Origin: Phoronis australis
Taxonomy: Eukaryota; Phoronida; Phoronidae
DNA: 64,000 nt
Assembly (NCBI GenBank): GCA_002633005.1
Contig: NMRA01000762.1
Location: 59,374-123,373, forward strand
Direction: 5' to 3'
Shown here: one piece after another, positions 11,368 through 26,500 of the stretch
Layout: the number at the start of each line of letters is the position of its first letter
Numbering within the stretch: the first letter of the stretch is position 1
Translations under genes and position numbers: made by a program
The notes under the pieces: model-generated
Seen by the model: the letters and a program-made list of their open reading frames with translations, nothing else
Databases searched by the model: none
Told to the model about the DNA's origin: nothing

Positions 11368-14363
11368 CTGTATAATAAACATACACGCTAACGTAAGCAT
11401 AGAGCAAGATAATTGCAGCACACATTCTCCACTTTTCAGATGATGAAAGGTTGAAACTTATACCAAATTTTAGAAATTCATATTACGCATCAAATTTGGA
11501 GGGTGAGTAGACATCAATTCTGCTACATGGCTAAAGTCCCAAGAATGGAATTGAACCCTTGACTTCTCAGTTGACTGTGACATACAGGGTCACTAAGGTA
11601 AGAATGGGAGCCGCTATATAGTTTCTCCATTCCGAGCTCAGCTATTCAGAAATTTCACAAAAATTATCCTAGCTTTGTGGCAAATTATGTACACCCGGCA
11701 AAAGTTTGTACGATCCAGAAGCACCTTTCAATCGGCACCATACCCCCAGCAACTCACCGAGAAGAGAGTCGTCTTTCCACCTTTGGACTTGCTCTTTTTC
11801 TTTTTGCCTGCTCCTTCTAATGCAGCGTTATCGTACACGTGTTCCTCCTCATCATCACTCAGAGTTGTCCCCCCGTACATCTGTCTCTCTTGGGCCTGGT
11901 GCCGACTCAGCACATTTTCCAGGGGGGCCACTTCCTCTACAAAGCTTTGATAGACACGGTGGTTTCCAGTCTTGGCACTGTAACATAGTAAAGTTCGTTA
12001 GAACTGTAAAGCTGACTTTAAGGGTAAACACTAATCAAGAACAATGCATGCACCCACTGTGTGCATAGGCCACTAGGGGGTGCAACGTATGACAAATCCA
12101 TCAGGAACTGTGCTGCTTTTTTCTGCATGATAATAACTAATTAGCAAAAATTCCATGAACAGCCACCAAGGAAAGTAGCAGATATCCAGGCAAATGCAAA
12201 CCTGGCACTAGGGGGCTCCCCAGTAGCCAGTATTTGTACTAAAATCCTAGTCAGTTATACTCTCCTCAATAAAAACATGTGGCAAATTTCATTGAAACCC
12301 GGCAAGGAACTTATATGGAGCCACAAGACAAAATAATTGAGACAAGAGGGCCCCACACCAACTGAACTGGTTCATTAATCACCATAAACCATGTACATCC
12401 CAGTAGCAAAACATAACAACCTTCATAATGACCCTCAATTGATTGAGAGGCAGGTGCCAAAGACCAGGCTCAAAAATAATAATGGGCACTAGGTGGCATA
12501 CACTACATGGAATCCATATGAAAATGGGAAGGTGTTATCGTCTCTTTAATAGAAACCTATTTGCCAAGTTACACAAAACTCTGTCAAAGATCTGCGAAGA
12601 TCAGGAGGATAACATAAAAAATATAATTCCCAACAGGATATTTTTCTAGTGTCCTACATAACCGTAATGCGGACAATTCAGAAACAAACTTGACAGAACC
12701 AAAATGTTTGGAATGAACTTATCAGAAAAAAGAATGGCTGCAATAATTATTGAAAGGATTTAAGAACACTGATAGTCTCCAAAGGTGTCGCTCAATGCTC
12801 AAAAAATACTTATAGAAACATGAATTGGACAATGTAAGCAATACAAGGTAAAGTTAATTGAAAAGCTTCCACCTAAACGACTATATGGGGTGTGCCATTG
12901 TCTCTGCGGCAGTCGGCTGGAGACAATGAACATTGGCTATTGTGTGTATCAACAAACAACCAATTGTAATGAACAGCTTCAGAGGGCGGTTATACTCACG
13001 CGGCTCTCGACATCATTCGTGTACTCATCATTGAGTGCTTTCTGGCTTGTCCATATCGGCCATCGGAGGCGAGTTGGGCTGACTTGAACTTGGCATTAAC
13101 TGTAATAGCCTTGACATTGACATCTAAAAAGGACATAAATCTATTAGACGAATTGATATTCTTTCACAGAAGGATGACTAAATATTCAGAGATCTTAGCA
13201 TACACGACTTTCTACAACCCTAGATGATGTTTTCAGAAACTTCGTGAAAACATTCAAAATCCAATTCTAACTCTCAACACATTAAATATCAGATGAACAG
13301 CAAATTAATGCATTTGTACAACAATAATTGACACAATATCATATTTCTGTTGAAATGGCTGATATATTTATGATGCCTAATGGCTATGGCTTATATAAGC
13401 TAAGCTAACAGACTATACCATCCTAATCTTTATTTAAGAACATTTTCAAGCAATCCACATCTCACTTTTTAGTTATCCCCGCAAAACTACATTGGACGAC
13501 CATAGAATAATTGGATGAAATAAATAATAAAAAGTGGCACGCCATCTAGCGGCCATTCTTAACACAACATAAATAGCATCAGCACTGATTAGAAGCCTTA
13601 CTTTGCTCTGCAACATCGCGACTGCGAGTTGTAGGTTTCACTTGCGTGATCACCCTCAGTGCCTTAGCCCCCTCTCTATCAGTGTAGCGGATTTGCAGCT
13701 GGAAAGGGACTTCCTTGAGACTCTCATCTGGCACTGGCTGAGCCTGGGCCTCTGGCGGTCCCTGGACTTCTGGCAACGGGACATCTGTTGATTTGGGACC
13801 ACCCACTGCACCCTGCTCTTGGACACCTAGAGAGGAAGGACCAACAGGTTGAATAGACATGGTTCACTTGGAATGATTATGTCTTCCAGTCTTGGACACG
13901 TCTAGTTTATAATCATACTGCTCTGGTTAATATTTATTTCTTTATTTGCAGACTATTTTTTGTTTAAATTCCAGCTCAAAAAATAGTTTCTATTAAAGAA
14001 AAATTGGACAAAATGTGCAATTTATGAAACAGACAGTTAGAAATAAAAATTCATTCAACCTTAAGTATAATGCGTCCACATATAAATATGTGGGCGCATA
14101 ATAATCGAATAATCGATGCGCATAGCTGTACTCATCTGTGGTAATGTCCAAGATGACTGCATTGTCGTCAAACTTTACGTGCACGAATCAAATAAAACAA
14201 TGGTGTATTGTAGACATGTAGTAAAGGACTTAGTGTCTACAGGACTGGTTGAGCACAGCAGTTCAGTTTTGTGACATAGTTTACACTGCGTATCTTCAAA
14301 TTTTCCGAATGCAAATGGTATGTGTATGTAATGAGTAGAGCCACGCACGCACACACGCACGCA

Positions 14364-14395
<32 letters not shown>

Positions 14396-17300
14396 CACAC
14401 GCGAATGCTTTCACCATTTTGTTGCACAAAAGTACGACCAATGAAATAAATCGTATAGCTCAACAAGAACTTAGCTAGATTTAACCAAGCTTAAATACAT
14501 GTCACCTTATTTGATATTTCTCCTAGCTGGAGTTTTCTTGCTCCCTTACTAGCCATTGCTCGGTGATATTGAAAAGGACAGCCTATGAGTAAGGCAAACT
14601 AGGCTTGTCAAAATATCTTGAATGCTAACACATAGTTTGCTTTCTCAAAATACAAAAATTTATATTGGCGGAAATAATTTTGTGCTAAATGACCGAAATG
14701 CAATGAACAACACTACTAGTAAAAATTAAAATAATAAATGTTCAATGATGCATTATGAACAAAGTAAACGCTTGGCTGTATCTAGAGACACTGTAATAAA
14801 AAATATCATTAGATAAATGACATAACCATGACTGCAATAAGGTATCATAGGTAAATGCATATCACGCTATTGTGGTTTGGTGTATAAATGCACAGAAAAG
14901 ACGAGGTTACATGGAATGGGAAAAGCGTTTGCAGACCTTGCTACACCAAGACCAGGCTAGGCGAGGTGCTTTACCGTGCACGGTCTTTTAGGACATCAAA
15001 GGAATTCTGGCTACAGCAAGGTATTGTCAGATAGTAGTGTGCCTGTGATTATTTTCCCCAGAATAGTTTTACAGCATCCAAAACACAAAGTGAATGGCAA
15101 TACGCTGTCTGCAGGTGATCGCCGGTGAGTGGGCTTAACATGTAAACGCAACATATATACAAGACGCTTAGTTAACAATTACCAGAGCTGAGTCCTGATG
15201 CCATGGGCATTGCACCGGGTGCCACGGGTGAGCTGAATAATGTCGTAGTCGGTATTGCATCTGTCGATACAGTTTGGCTGGACCTTGGAGCAACTGGGGT
15301 GCCATCTACTGACACAGCGTGGCTGACTTGCTGCGACTCTGCCCTGACCACACCGTATTCAAAGGATTGCACAGACTCAGCAGTCACGTTACCAATATCC
15401 TTCACAATTTTGTTTGTGTGCTGTGCATCTTCCCCTCGTATGTACCTGTAGGTGAAGCAATAGACTTCAGTCCCAAATGAACATAGGACCATAAGTCTTC
15501 TATTTATGCCGTTGTCTCGCATTCAAATTTGCAAATCTGCTTAGGCAAGACCAAGTACAAAGCTTTAGTCCTTTTATGGTACATATTCTAGGTTCAGCTC
15601 GAAATGTCTTTAAAAATTAGAATATCGAAATTCAAGCCAAAATTTTAGTTTCCTTGATTATGAAGATTGGGACATGAGGTATTTGGCATATTTCTCAAAA
15701 TAAGGAAGATAGCATTTTGTTTCAACAGTCTGAAAATGAATTTGCCAGTTCATAAAATCGTCGAGTAACCAACATTTTCATGCATCCTCACTGAGGTAAA
15801 TTAACATTTGTTGTTGATCTAATTCTTGAATTTGGGACATCTGATTTTGCCTATTTCTAAAATAAGGTACACACTCTGACCTTGAGTAAATCTTTCACTG
15901 TCAGAAATTGGAAAATTTTTACTTAATGACAAGAATGCCATAGCCCTGTAGACGCAGCCTGTTCTAATTACAAAAGACTGGCTGTGAATAGCTTCATATT
16001 TCTCACTTAGCTAGATTCAAAACTCACTGACGCTAGGACAGCAATGGTTTTGCCATGCTTGGAATCACACGAACCAACAGAGTGTGACTTACAGGTTCCT
16101 GTGTACTATAAAAGTTGCCTGGACATTTGTGGCTATCACAGGGCTGGCCAGAATGTTGCCAAACTCTTCCGTCAACTTCAGAGGGTCAACGATGTTCACC
16201 TGACCTCCCGTGTCAGCGGCTACCCGGCCCAGATGAATCATTCCACAGTCCGTGCCCTTTATGGTGATCACAGACACAGATACACTGTAACAAGTATAAT
16301 AATGAACAAAGAGAACAGCAGAGTGGACTAAGTAATTCTGCAAAATGTTCCATAAGCTTACTAACTGTATTAAGGAGAGGTGTCTAACGGGTTCATGAGC
16401 CATTTTTTATTTTATTCCTGAACATAACATTAGTGATAATGAAGTTATCTTTAGTAATTAATATGGTGTTTTCTTAACAACACCAGCCTCATCAGGAATC
16501 AGTACTGCTTGCCGAGAGGACCTCGGTTACAGTTGCACCATCTTAACTCCTCCCCACACATTCAAGTTAAATTAGACAGAGAACAGACAGGCAAGAGAAG
16601 ATCAATGTGTTGTTACCAAGGTAACAAACAGCTACAAAGATTAGTTTACAGTGAGTACTGTTTCATCCACAATTAAAACACATGATACAACAGCGCCCAA
16701 AAAATAACTTTCATTTTCGATGATTTATTTTACTCCTCAAATAGCAAACTTATACAAGTAATTTTGCCAATGGCTATGAGATTCCCATACATGAAACTAT
16801 TCCTCATACTCTCTAGGTTTTGCATAATGAGTGGACAGTGTAATTTCTTAGAGATCTCTCCCACGTAACGTAAATCTTGCTATGAAGTTGGCATCACATC
16901 ACTGAAAATGAGTGTCAGAATTTGACAACTGCTACGATAGCGATACTTCAAACTTGATATCGACACGCATCCTTTCATACCGATACCAAGCACAAAAATG
17001 TCACACAACAGGTCAAATGTTCAGTTGACCTTGAAAATATGAGTCATCCAATGAGTCACTGCAGCAGTGACAGCAGGACAGACAAAACGCAGTGTCTGTT
17101 TCAACGTTTAGATGAATAGCGTAAAGCACGAACATTTTAAATGAATAAGACTTCAATTTGATCACTTTACCAGTATTGTGCACTTGGCTGTATTTGGTGC
17201 AGTATCTGAATGCAACACAAAACATAACGCTAATATGTAAAAGTCTTGTGGTGAAAATAAGTGACAACTTGATACACTGGATGCCTCCTAGTGCTCACAA

Positions 17301-19005
17301 AGAGTGACTAATTTATACACTGTCAACTATACGTACCTACCATGAGCTAAGGAATATCACAAATCTGGTAAGTATAATGAAACAAAAGCCTGTACTATAC
17401 TACCTTAGCACCATTCAAATACCGTCCTACTGCTTCAATAGTCATCTTAAACACTACACACATTCTAGGTTCGACTATTCAGAACTCATATGGGGCAATA
17501 AAATGAATAAAACAATTACCTTCTCAGCCAGGACCACAGACACTTTGTTAAGTTATGTTTAATTACTAAGTCCAACAGGGACAGTTGTATGACTAAGAAG
17601 AAAGTTCACTAAGAAGTACTTTCACTGACCTTACATGTCAATTTCAAAAAGCCTATTGCACATGAATGACATCCATGATTTATAACCATCAGCAAAGTTC
17701 TAAGCCATGATGTGCAGTAGCTATCCCCTCCAAGTCAAAGATGCATCTCTCAGGAACTGCTACTTTAGCTATATGTATCTGTCATGAATTATGCAATTAA
17801 ATATGAGTTTCAAAGCCGACGGGAGAAATTTGGCAAGCCAGATAAATTTTGCAAGCAGAAAAATAGCTTTGGAGGCCCAATGTACCATTCTTTCCATGTG
17901 AGTAAATTGACTCAACTGAACGACATTCCAGAGACCAAGTCAATCATGCAATGCACCTTTTTCTATCTCCAGGAATGAGGAGAGCTCAGTTTGTAGTAGC
18001 TATTAATCAACCATGGCCACTTATACCCCACAAACTACATAGTTGACTACGACTAGTCAAAACAGAAAAAAGACATGGACACTGAAGCGAGTAAGTGAAC
18101 GTAGTGCAGTTCGAAATGATCAAGATTGCACAACTGTACATGAATTATGAACCAATTACCCTATCTATATATTAGTAAAACAATATACTATTTCAGTAGA
18201 AGAATGCTTTGCACAATTATCTTCAGTTTGTTAATCATATTAGATAGTACATCGCATATTCATCAACAAAATGGTTCAGTTTTCCTGCAACTACCAGAGG
18301 ATCCATCTTTTGAACTGTACTTACTAAAGACCACACCTTGGTCGTACAATCCGCCACACTTGGAGTCACAGCTCAGTGGTTTGATCATGGGAGTTGACTA
18401 CAGGTGGGCACCCAAATCACTAGAGACTATAGTCTGAACTATGATACCAGCAGAGAATGCACTGAGAATTCAGACTGGGATGAATGTTTCAACTTAGTGT
18501 GATGTCAAAAACCTTACCCCTTGCTAGATGCAAGTGAAGACAGATCTGCGTAGAACTGTTGGTACTCTGCAGGTTCATCATCCTCTATCTCCATCAAGTT
18601 TGATTGGTTCATCTGGTTGTCAAGGCTACCCACACCAATATTTGCAGCCCCATCAGTACACATGATCACCTTGGAGCCACTGTGCTGACTCGCCATGGCG
18701 ATGGCCACGGTCATGGCAGGACCTAATGCAGTCTGACCACCCTCCTCCAGACTACAATAGAGGAACAGTTCAAAAGTGCTATCAGTGAGGAGTATGAGAG
18801 CCACCATTGTAGATCTCTTTGATTTCAATCAAAAAACCGATGTATTCAAAATCATCTACACTAATTGACAAAGTCAGTGCCATCAAGCGACTCTCTTTAA
18901 ACTGCAGTTTGGCAAAAAAGATCATTGTTTACGATTGAAACCGTTTACCGTACTGTTCCTTTTGATACATTCAGATTCTGCTATATAATAATAATAATAC
19001 TTGTA

Positions 19006-19064
<59 letters not shown>

Positions 19065-20522
19065 AGCGCTTGGAGGAGCGACACTTGGCGAAATTACGCG
19101 AAAACAGGACGATGGGGAGGACGACGACGACGATCATGACGACTAGCGAGAAATGAAAAATATCTTATGAAAGCCCGTTTAAAACTCTATCAAACATCTA
19201 GGGATCACTACGTCTCCCTGTTTAATCCCAACATCACACAACTAAGTTATAACAACAAAATATGGCAGAGGAAAAACAGCTGTTTTTGACATGAGGCATT
19301 TCTCGCACACATTTCCGGTATGCCTTCAAAACATTACTTGCAATGATCTGTTAAAGAAACCGTGATGTGTTACAAACCCCCTTCGTCATAGTTAACGTCC
19401 TGCAGAACACCATCAAGCTTTAAAGACCACATTTTTGGTACCTAAGCCAAACATTCGGCCGCCAAAACAAAGTACACAAAGCACCTTACAGACACGTCCG
19501 TAGGACTAGCAGAAATAAAACAACAAGAACGATGAACCAAGGAACAGTGCTAGGTGGGTCATTCGGGGTCAACAAACCAGTCTACAGTCGGACGATGCTA
19601 GCTGGGTCATTCTTGGTCAACTTGTACAGGCATAACCAAAACAAAACAGAGCCGGCCAGCTGCGTGTGCTTGCATTGGCAATGCAACGGAGACCAAACGA
19701 ACAGAAAATCTCGAATAATTCAAAAAAAGTAGACGTCGTAGCGAAAAATGGAAAATATCTTCTGAAAGCCCATTCACAACTCTATCTTACTTGAATGTTT
19801 CGCAACATTCCATTACTTATTGGAAAAAATTGAAATTTTGCCGTTTTTTTTTTGAAATTCAAAGTCAAATAACTCGAAAACGGTAAGTCTGAGAAATACG
19901 CTCTCGGAGACTTTTTGAAAGAGCATACTTCAAGGAATCCAAATGCAAAAATTCATGTCATTTACTCTTCCCATTAAAAACGCGACCGCAGAACGATTGA
20001 AAACTTGAGAACATGCGCCACAGCCGCCATCTTGAAAGTGACTTCCGGTTAAACAAAATTTTATAAAAGCATATTAATGGCAACAAACACGTGACCAGTT
20101 TGAAACTGATTGGTTCGCAAATGCGCCCTCTAGAGGAGAAAATGTTTTTGGCCAGATATCGGGGTGCACATGCGCCACTTCCAATATTTCCGCCATCTCT
20201 GACCGAAAGTCAATGATTTTCAGCACAGTTGTAGCACATGTGTTCTATAGTAATCGTACCACGTTTCAGCAATGTACGTCGAAAAATGCGGCCTCTACGA
20301 GCATTTGACTGTGAAATTGGATACAAAATGGCCGCCACGTCCGCCATTTTGTATCCGATCAAGACCAAAAACAATAGCGTTCCAGTACTTCCCGATCTAC
20401 ATGTTGTGTGCAAATTTCGTGAAAATCGGACGAAAATTGCGACCTGTAGAGAGTGAACAAAAAAAAACTTGGTGTCAGACCAACATACTTGGCGAAATTT
20501 ATTTCGACAAGTAATAATAATC

Positions 20523-20558
<36 letters not shown>

Positions 20559-23500
20559 GTAACACCAACAATAATAACAACAATAACAATACTAATAAGA
20601 ATAAATATCTTTGGGAGGCAATTAAATCCATTCTCAGCAAAACAAAAGTCAGTTTTCATCTTCTCGACACATTTTCATGGTAGCTGTACAATTCAATCTA
20701 TACTAAATTACAAACAAGCCAAAATACCAAATGCATTATTATCCCATTCAATTGGTAACAAAACTTATTTTGTAAATTATATTGTCAACTATTTAAGAAC
20801 ATTTTACACAATGAAAATTCTTTAGTACAGGTAAACTAAAGCTACCTACTTCCATAACTTGTTAGACAGAACATCCTTTGTTTCCTTGACAGACTTTAGA
20901 CCTGTCACCCCCATACCAACTTGGATCAGTCCATCCTTGTTCAGCAGATGATCACCAGCAATAGTGATTGGATCAATGGAGCCATCACCAACAACAGTAA
21001 CCTAAACCACACAAAAGTCACATTAAGAACTAAAGATGAACAAGTTAAAAATAGCATTTGTCAAGACCTGATAAAATTAGACAATGTAGAAACAGGTAAA
21101 ACACTTTAAATTTCAGTAAAAATATTTATTAAAAAACACTAAGTTTCGAGCCCTAATGGGTGTGGCTCTTCAACAGGTAGGCAAAGTTAATTTGCATATT
21201 AATTGAGATATATCCGCTTTTATTTAAATGTTAATCTTAATTGGGCATGCAGTCCATGGAATGGAATCAAACAACACACGGACTCAGGTTCTACAAGCTT
21301 AAACTTGCTTGACGTAAATAAGAAATCAAAAATACCATATTAAGATTTAGTTTAAGTGCTCCAAAATCACAAAGTCCAATTCCATTCATTGCTGCATGAC
21401 GATATGCGTGCAGACATCTGAACCAAATATCCCGGGGTCTGGTGTCTAAATAAGCACCTTTTCGAGAGGCGCCGCGATCACAGCACCATGACAAACCTGC
21501 CTTTATTTGGACAATATCTGCCGCAAAATGCCAGCAAATCAGTTTATTCTGTCTCAGTTGAAACACTTTGACTCGTTGAAAAGAAACATTTTGGCTAATA
21601 CTGTTCACCTACCTGGACCAGTCAACACAGTGAATAACGAAGCATTTGTGTGTATTACGTACTGTGCCATGGAGTGTATTTACCACCCATGGTACACTAA
21701 AAAGTGACAGTGAATAATCAAGCCTACAAAAGGCTCTCATCACCAGTGGTGGATTTAGGGAGCGCCAAAGGTGCCATGGTGCTCTTAGTATTCTCTCAGA
21801 TTCACCTTTGGCAGTTCGGGGGTGCGAATGTCTGATGGGCGAAATCCTAGCTAATGCTCTGCCCTGGTTCCCCCAACTCAAGATCCTGGATCTGCCCCTG
21901 ACCACCATTCTGCATTCATGCCCACACAGCAAACACAACGTCATAATTGTATTCGTCATTGTGTTTGCTCAACGGGAATGAATGCAGAACCCAGCGTGGC
22001 TCTTTTGCTGGACAGTTTTCACCACTTCTTATCCATAAACATGTCAAAGGAATAGTAATAATATTAAAATGGCTGACTTCCCCTTAATAGATATCTCACT
22101 AACTCAACAGAAATTTAACGTTATATAACGTAGTTTTCACAACGGCCATTTTCCCAAATTGTTCTTTGTCTCACCTCAGTACTGAATGTAATCAGCGCCA
22201 CTCGTCTGTTGGGGTGGTCCTTAGCCATCTGTGACAATTGGTTGTCAATGGCAGCCTGTACCCCCTGCAGTCGAGACACATACGTCACATTACGCCTCTG
22301 ATTCGGCAGATACTGGCTCTCACGTGTCGTGTTAAATGTCTCCAGCTGTCGCAGCTTGTCCGTGCCCTTCAATGTAACAGCGCCCTCTACCGGAGTCGTT
22401 TGACACATGCTGCCAGAGATGTCCACGCAGAAAATGACAAGACTCTCGTCACTGCCAGCCAGACTGGTCGCCGTGGTTACAGGAGCTGGTTCCAGCATGA
22501 ATGTAACATCCGACTGAGTAGGTATCTCCTCGGGGAAAATGTCCACCTCATTTAAGTGGCCACAGAATTCGCAAGACCACACCTACAAGGTAACAAATAA
22601 CACAGTGTGAGTCAGGCTAATACCATAGTTTGGGTCTAAGGCTTTTATTTTTTTCCGAAAACATAATTCTAATCCAAAATCAAATTCTTCCGTTCCCCAG
22701 TTGCAACCCACATGACTATCGAGGAAGGTGTCAACTAATTGGACCAGCTGAATGGATAACAGTAGTATGACAGCGCATGAAGCAATACACAGATAATAAT
22801 GCAACGAGATAACATAAAAGTCATGGACAGTGAATAGCAGAGTTAGAGCATTCAGTAGGAATGAATGTGAATCCAACACTTGGAAACAATTCTGATAACC
22901 GCGAAAGGCTAATGAAACCTAAAAACTTCAAACCACGAAGATTTCCAAACTTAACTACCACAATTTACTGCAAACAAGAAGGGCAGAAAATAAAGAAATA
23001 AACAGTAAAACAAGTTGTTTACCTTTTCTCCATGAATATCATTAATCTTGCTAATGTGTGACATTACTACGCCACACTCGCACAATTCGGCTTCACCAGC
23101 GTGCATGTTGCTCGGTGCAATCAGCTGGTTAAATCGGACGTTAACGACGTTAACATCAGCCCTGCGATAGTAATTACTGGCCTTGGCCCTGCGACCAGCG
23201 ACAGTCCTGTTCACAATAGGAGTAGCTGAAAGTAGAATCCTAAACTGCAAGCTGAATTGAATTTGAAGTCCAATGACCTTAATGTTGAAACGACCAAGGA
23301 ATGCAAAACGAACCTCATAGCTGTAATTTGCCGTATTTAGCTGAATAAAAAACGAAAAATTGAAGCATGCCTTTTATTCTCATATCAAAATAGTCTTGTT
23401 ATGTTCTTAACTGTAATATGATTATGTTACCATCAAGAACATTGAAACTCTCCTCCGCTAGCGAAAATGCTTCAATGTTTATTGGGGTTGGACAACCCTA

Positions 23501-26500
23501 AAATTACTGATTTGAATTTAGGCACTGCCAGCCCATTCAGCAACAATTCAAGATCCAGTAAGTTTGGTAATATTTTTAAACCCCAAACACTTTGGTTGAG
23601 AATTCAACACTGACATCTAAACAGCAGCAAAATGCAGCTTTAACATTTCAACAAAAGAGAACATATTTTACCAATTTGGAATTGGTTATATGGCTTGATA
23701 GCACAACCATTAATTTTTCAAAGTTACAGCCCCGAAACGAAGATAAAACGGCAAAATTATTTAGTTATTAATCGTATTAATGCAGAGTTCTGGTTGGTAC
23801 ATAGCAAGGCAAGGTAAAATTTTTCAGAGAATTCTAAATTTTGTTTTGTAAAGCTAATTTTAATATACAGCAATCGTTTTTTTATAATTTAACAGAAATT
23901 TAGTCTGGAAAATTCATAAAAATCAGCATTATCTAAATATTGGTTTGTTTTTCATGAAATGTGCGTTTGAAAACTGAACGGCATTGCAATATCAAGTGGC
24001 GGCTGGCAACCAGTTAACAACGTTGTTGCCGTCATGGTAACACCAAGTCCACCAACAAGATAACAGAATGGACCAATACTCCTTGGAATGACTTATGTGT
24101 TACACGAAAAGAACACCAAACCCAAGAAATAACAGTCAAGTGGTCAATTGTGACATCAGTTAGTTAACAATATTCACAGGATTTTACTGAGCATACACAT
24201 AGTATGAGCAAACTAATGAATACTGATATGACAGTTGAGAGTTTCATTATCGCAATGGTAATGGGCGACGTGACTTACCATCTGTCTGCCAATGGTGAAC
24301 CCTCTGTGCCGGTCGGTTTGCAAAAAGACCACCAGATGGTGGATCACTGGCTAGAAAACCAAGAGCACCTGTTGTTAAAATATATCCCTACAAATTCCGA
24401 CCTGCGGATTTACTATTTCGATTTGAAATAACACAGAGACTTACTACATAACATGCAAATTTTATCTTTCCAACTAAATACTAAAGAACTTAGTATCCCA
24501 TCAATTTTTTCATGGACACGCTGACAGAATGCAAGCGAAGCTTGAGAGAAAATAATGCCAGTAACATCTCTGCTATCACTACACACTAGAAGACCATTCA
24601 TAGTATGAACGTCTCTTTAACCAGGACAACGTATACTAGACATTTTCTTAGCCAACTTACGATTTGCTCGGTGTGCCGCAGACCCAAAGGCACATCTGAG
24701 GTCCTGCACAGAATCAACTTGGACTGCAGTCGCAGGATTGAATGCAGAGTCATATGTAGCATTACTTGGGCCACCAAACCCCACAGAGCGTTCACTACAT
24801 GCCTGAGGACCCCCTCCAAACAAAAGGGTTGACGACTGGGGTCGCGCTGCAAACAATGTGGTTGTTCCTCCAAGCGGTGCGTTTGCTGCTTGAGGACCTG
24901 TTCCAAACAGTGAGTTTGATGGCTGGTTGCTGAAGAGACCCCCAGTGGACCGATATGGTGCAGCGCTGTTGAAAGAATTAAGGCACAAGATATAGAGTTA
25001 TTGCAAATGAAGGAACCACACCAAAGGAGCAGATGGACAGATGACATTTTGTTTAAATCACTACTTAACTTCTTTGATAATTAGAAACAACATACAATCA
25101 ACCATTGTAACAATGACAGCCACCACAAAGCCATGTCTAAAGCATCCAACTTTGCTCACACCAAATTAACTCCTACAGTGAAGTTGACTTGGCACTAGTG
25201 GAACAGAACATCATAAGCAATCAAATGGTAAACCAAGAATGTTAAAATCTAGTTTTCACTTGAGCTTTTAGCTCCAATCAAGGGGTCATCAAGTGCTAAT
25301 TTGAAGTATTCACTTATTTGTGAAATCCATACTACTACTGATGCTGCTGCTGCCAATACTATAAGTAATGATAACATAATTAAATATAATAATACTTTTA
25401 TTATTCTAGACATATATAATGTCCCTACTTATAATTCTTATAGCATTCTTCAAAGCAGAATAATTGTTTAATTATCTGAGGTTTGTATCAAAGGAAAAAA
25501 AATATTTTCCAAGTTCGATTTTGAGTCAAAAGATTAGACCCCGAGTTGAGATGTTGTGGAATACTGCCTTGACCTAGGTACGATTTTGCCACAGTAAGAT
25601 GACGTGAGAGTAAAAAATTTGTAGATAGATACAGGCATCCAGAAAACTCTAGCAATACAGCTAAGAATGAGCATGTTCTACAGAATTACTTTATTATGAT
25701 TGTTCATTATATTGTATTGTATGTTGCTAACTGATACCAACTCCTATAATGCTTCTTTAGATTTAAATGTAAAATGTAATAGAATGTCATCCAGTTTTTT
25801 AACAAATCATTGAACAGAATTCATTGGTGAGTTTCCAAATATAAATAGCAACCCAAATTAATTAAGCTATCTAATTAAACGTCAATGACATTTTTTAAAT
25901 TATCACCTTCAAACTGTAAGTCTATAGAAACAACTACTAACTTGTCAAAGCAAAAATATTCTACAATGGAACTTTTTACAGAAAATGCTAATTTATGTGA
26001 CTAAGTGTTTGTGAATGTCATTTTCAAATCCAACTCCATTATTAGCTCTTTTGAAGGAATGAAGCATACTTTAAAAGTGTCCGCTAGGTTAACAAATTTG
26101 TATTTCCTTGTGTGTCACTTTCATTTTCATTTTATTTTGATTGATTTGGGAAAAACGTCCAAGTCCCTGAAAAATCGTGGCTATCGTGTACTATGAAATT
26201 TCTTCAGGTTCATTTGAGACAATTGTAAGCATCAAGTGCAGGAGAACTGTCCACCAGAGTTGCAAAGATACGGTTCAGGAGATATGGCCATAACCACAAA
26301 AAAAAACAAAAAAGCCACTAGGAGGCGCCACAGTAGTGAAGTTGTTGGCAAATGTAGAGTGATGGTGCAGACTTCACAATGTCTTGAGGTAAAAATTTGA
26401 TGCTTGACCAAACACAGCGACTACTGCATCAGCTAATTTGTGACACCATATACAATACAATACAATACAATACAATACAATATTGAAATTATTACCAAAA

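Noticed and set aside
11536-11602. tRNA-like sequence on the minus strand (gggttcaattcc B-box-like)
   Set aside because: No acceptable A-box or acceptor stem; probably chance or an old SINE remnant.
18922-19146. Poly-Tyr and poly-Ile ORFs
   Set aside because: Products of the (TAA)n microsatellite read in two frames.
20210-20659. 149-codon minus ORF
   Set aside because: It contains the (TAA)n tract and the hairpin repeat; intronic repeat DNA of the vWA gene.
22238-22555. 105-codon plus ORF
   Set aside because: Antisense shadow of vWA exon 5, which has clear domain homology on the minus strand.
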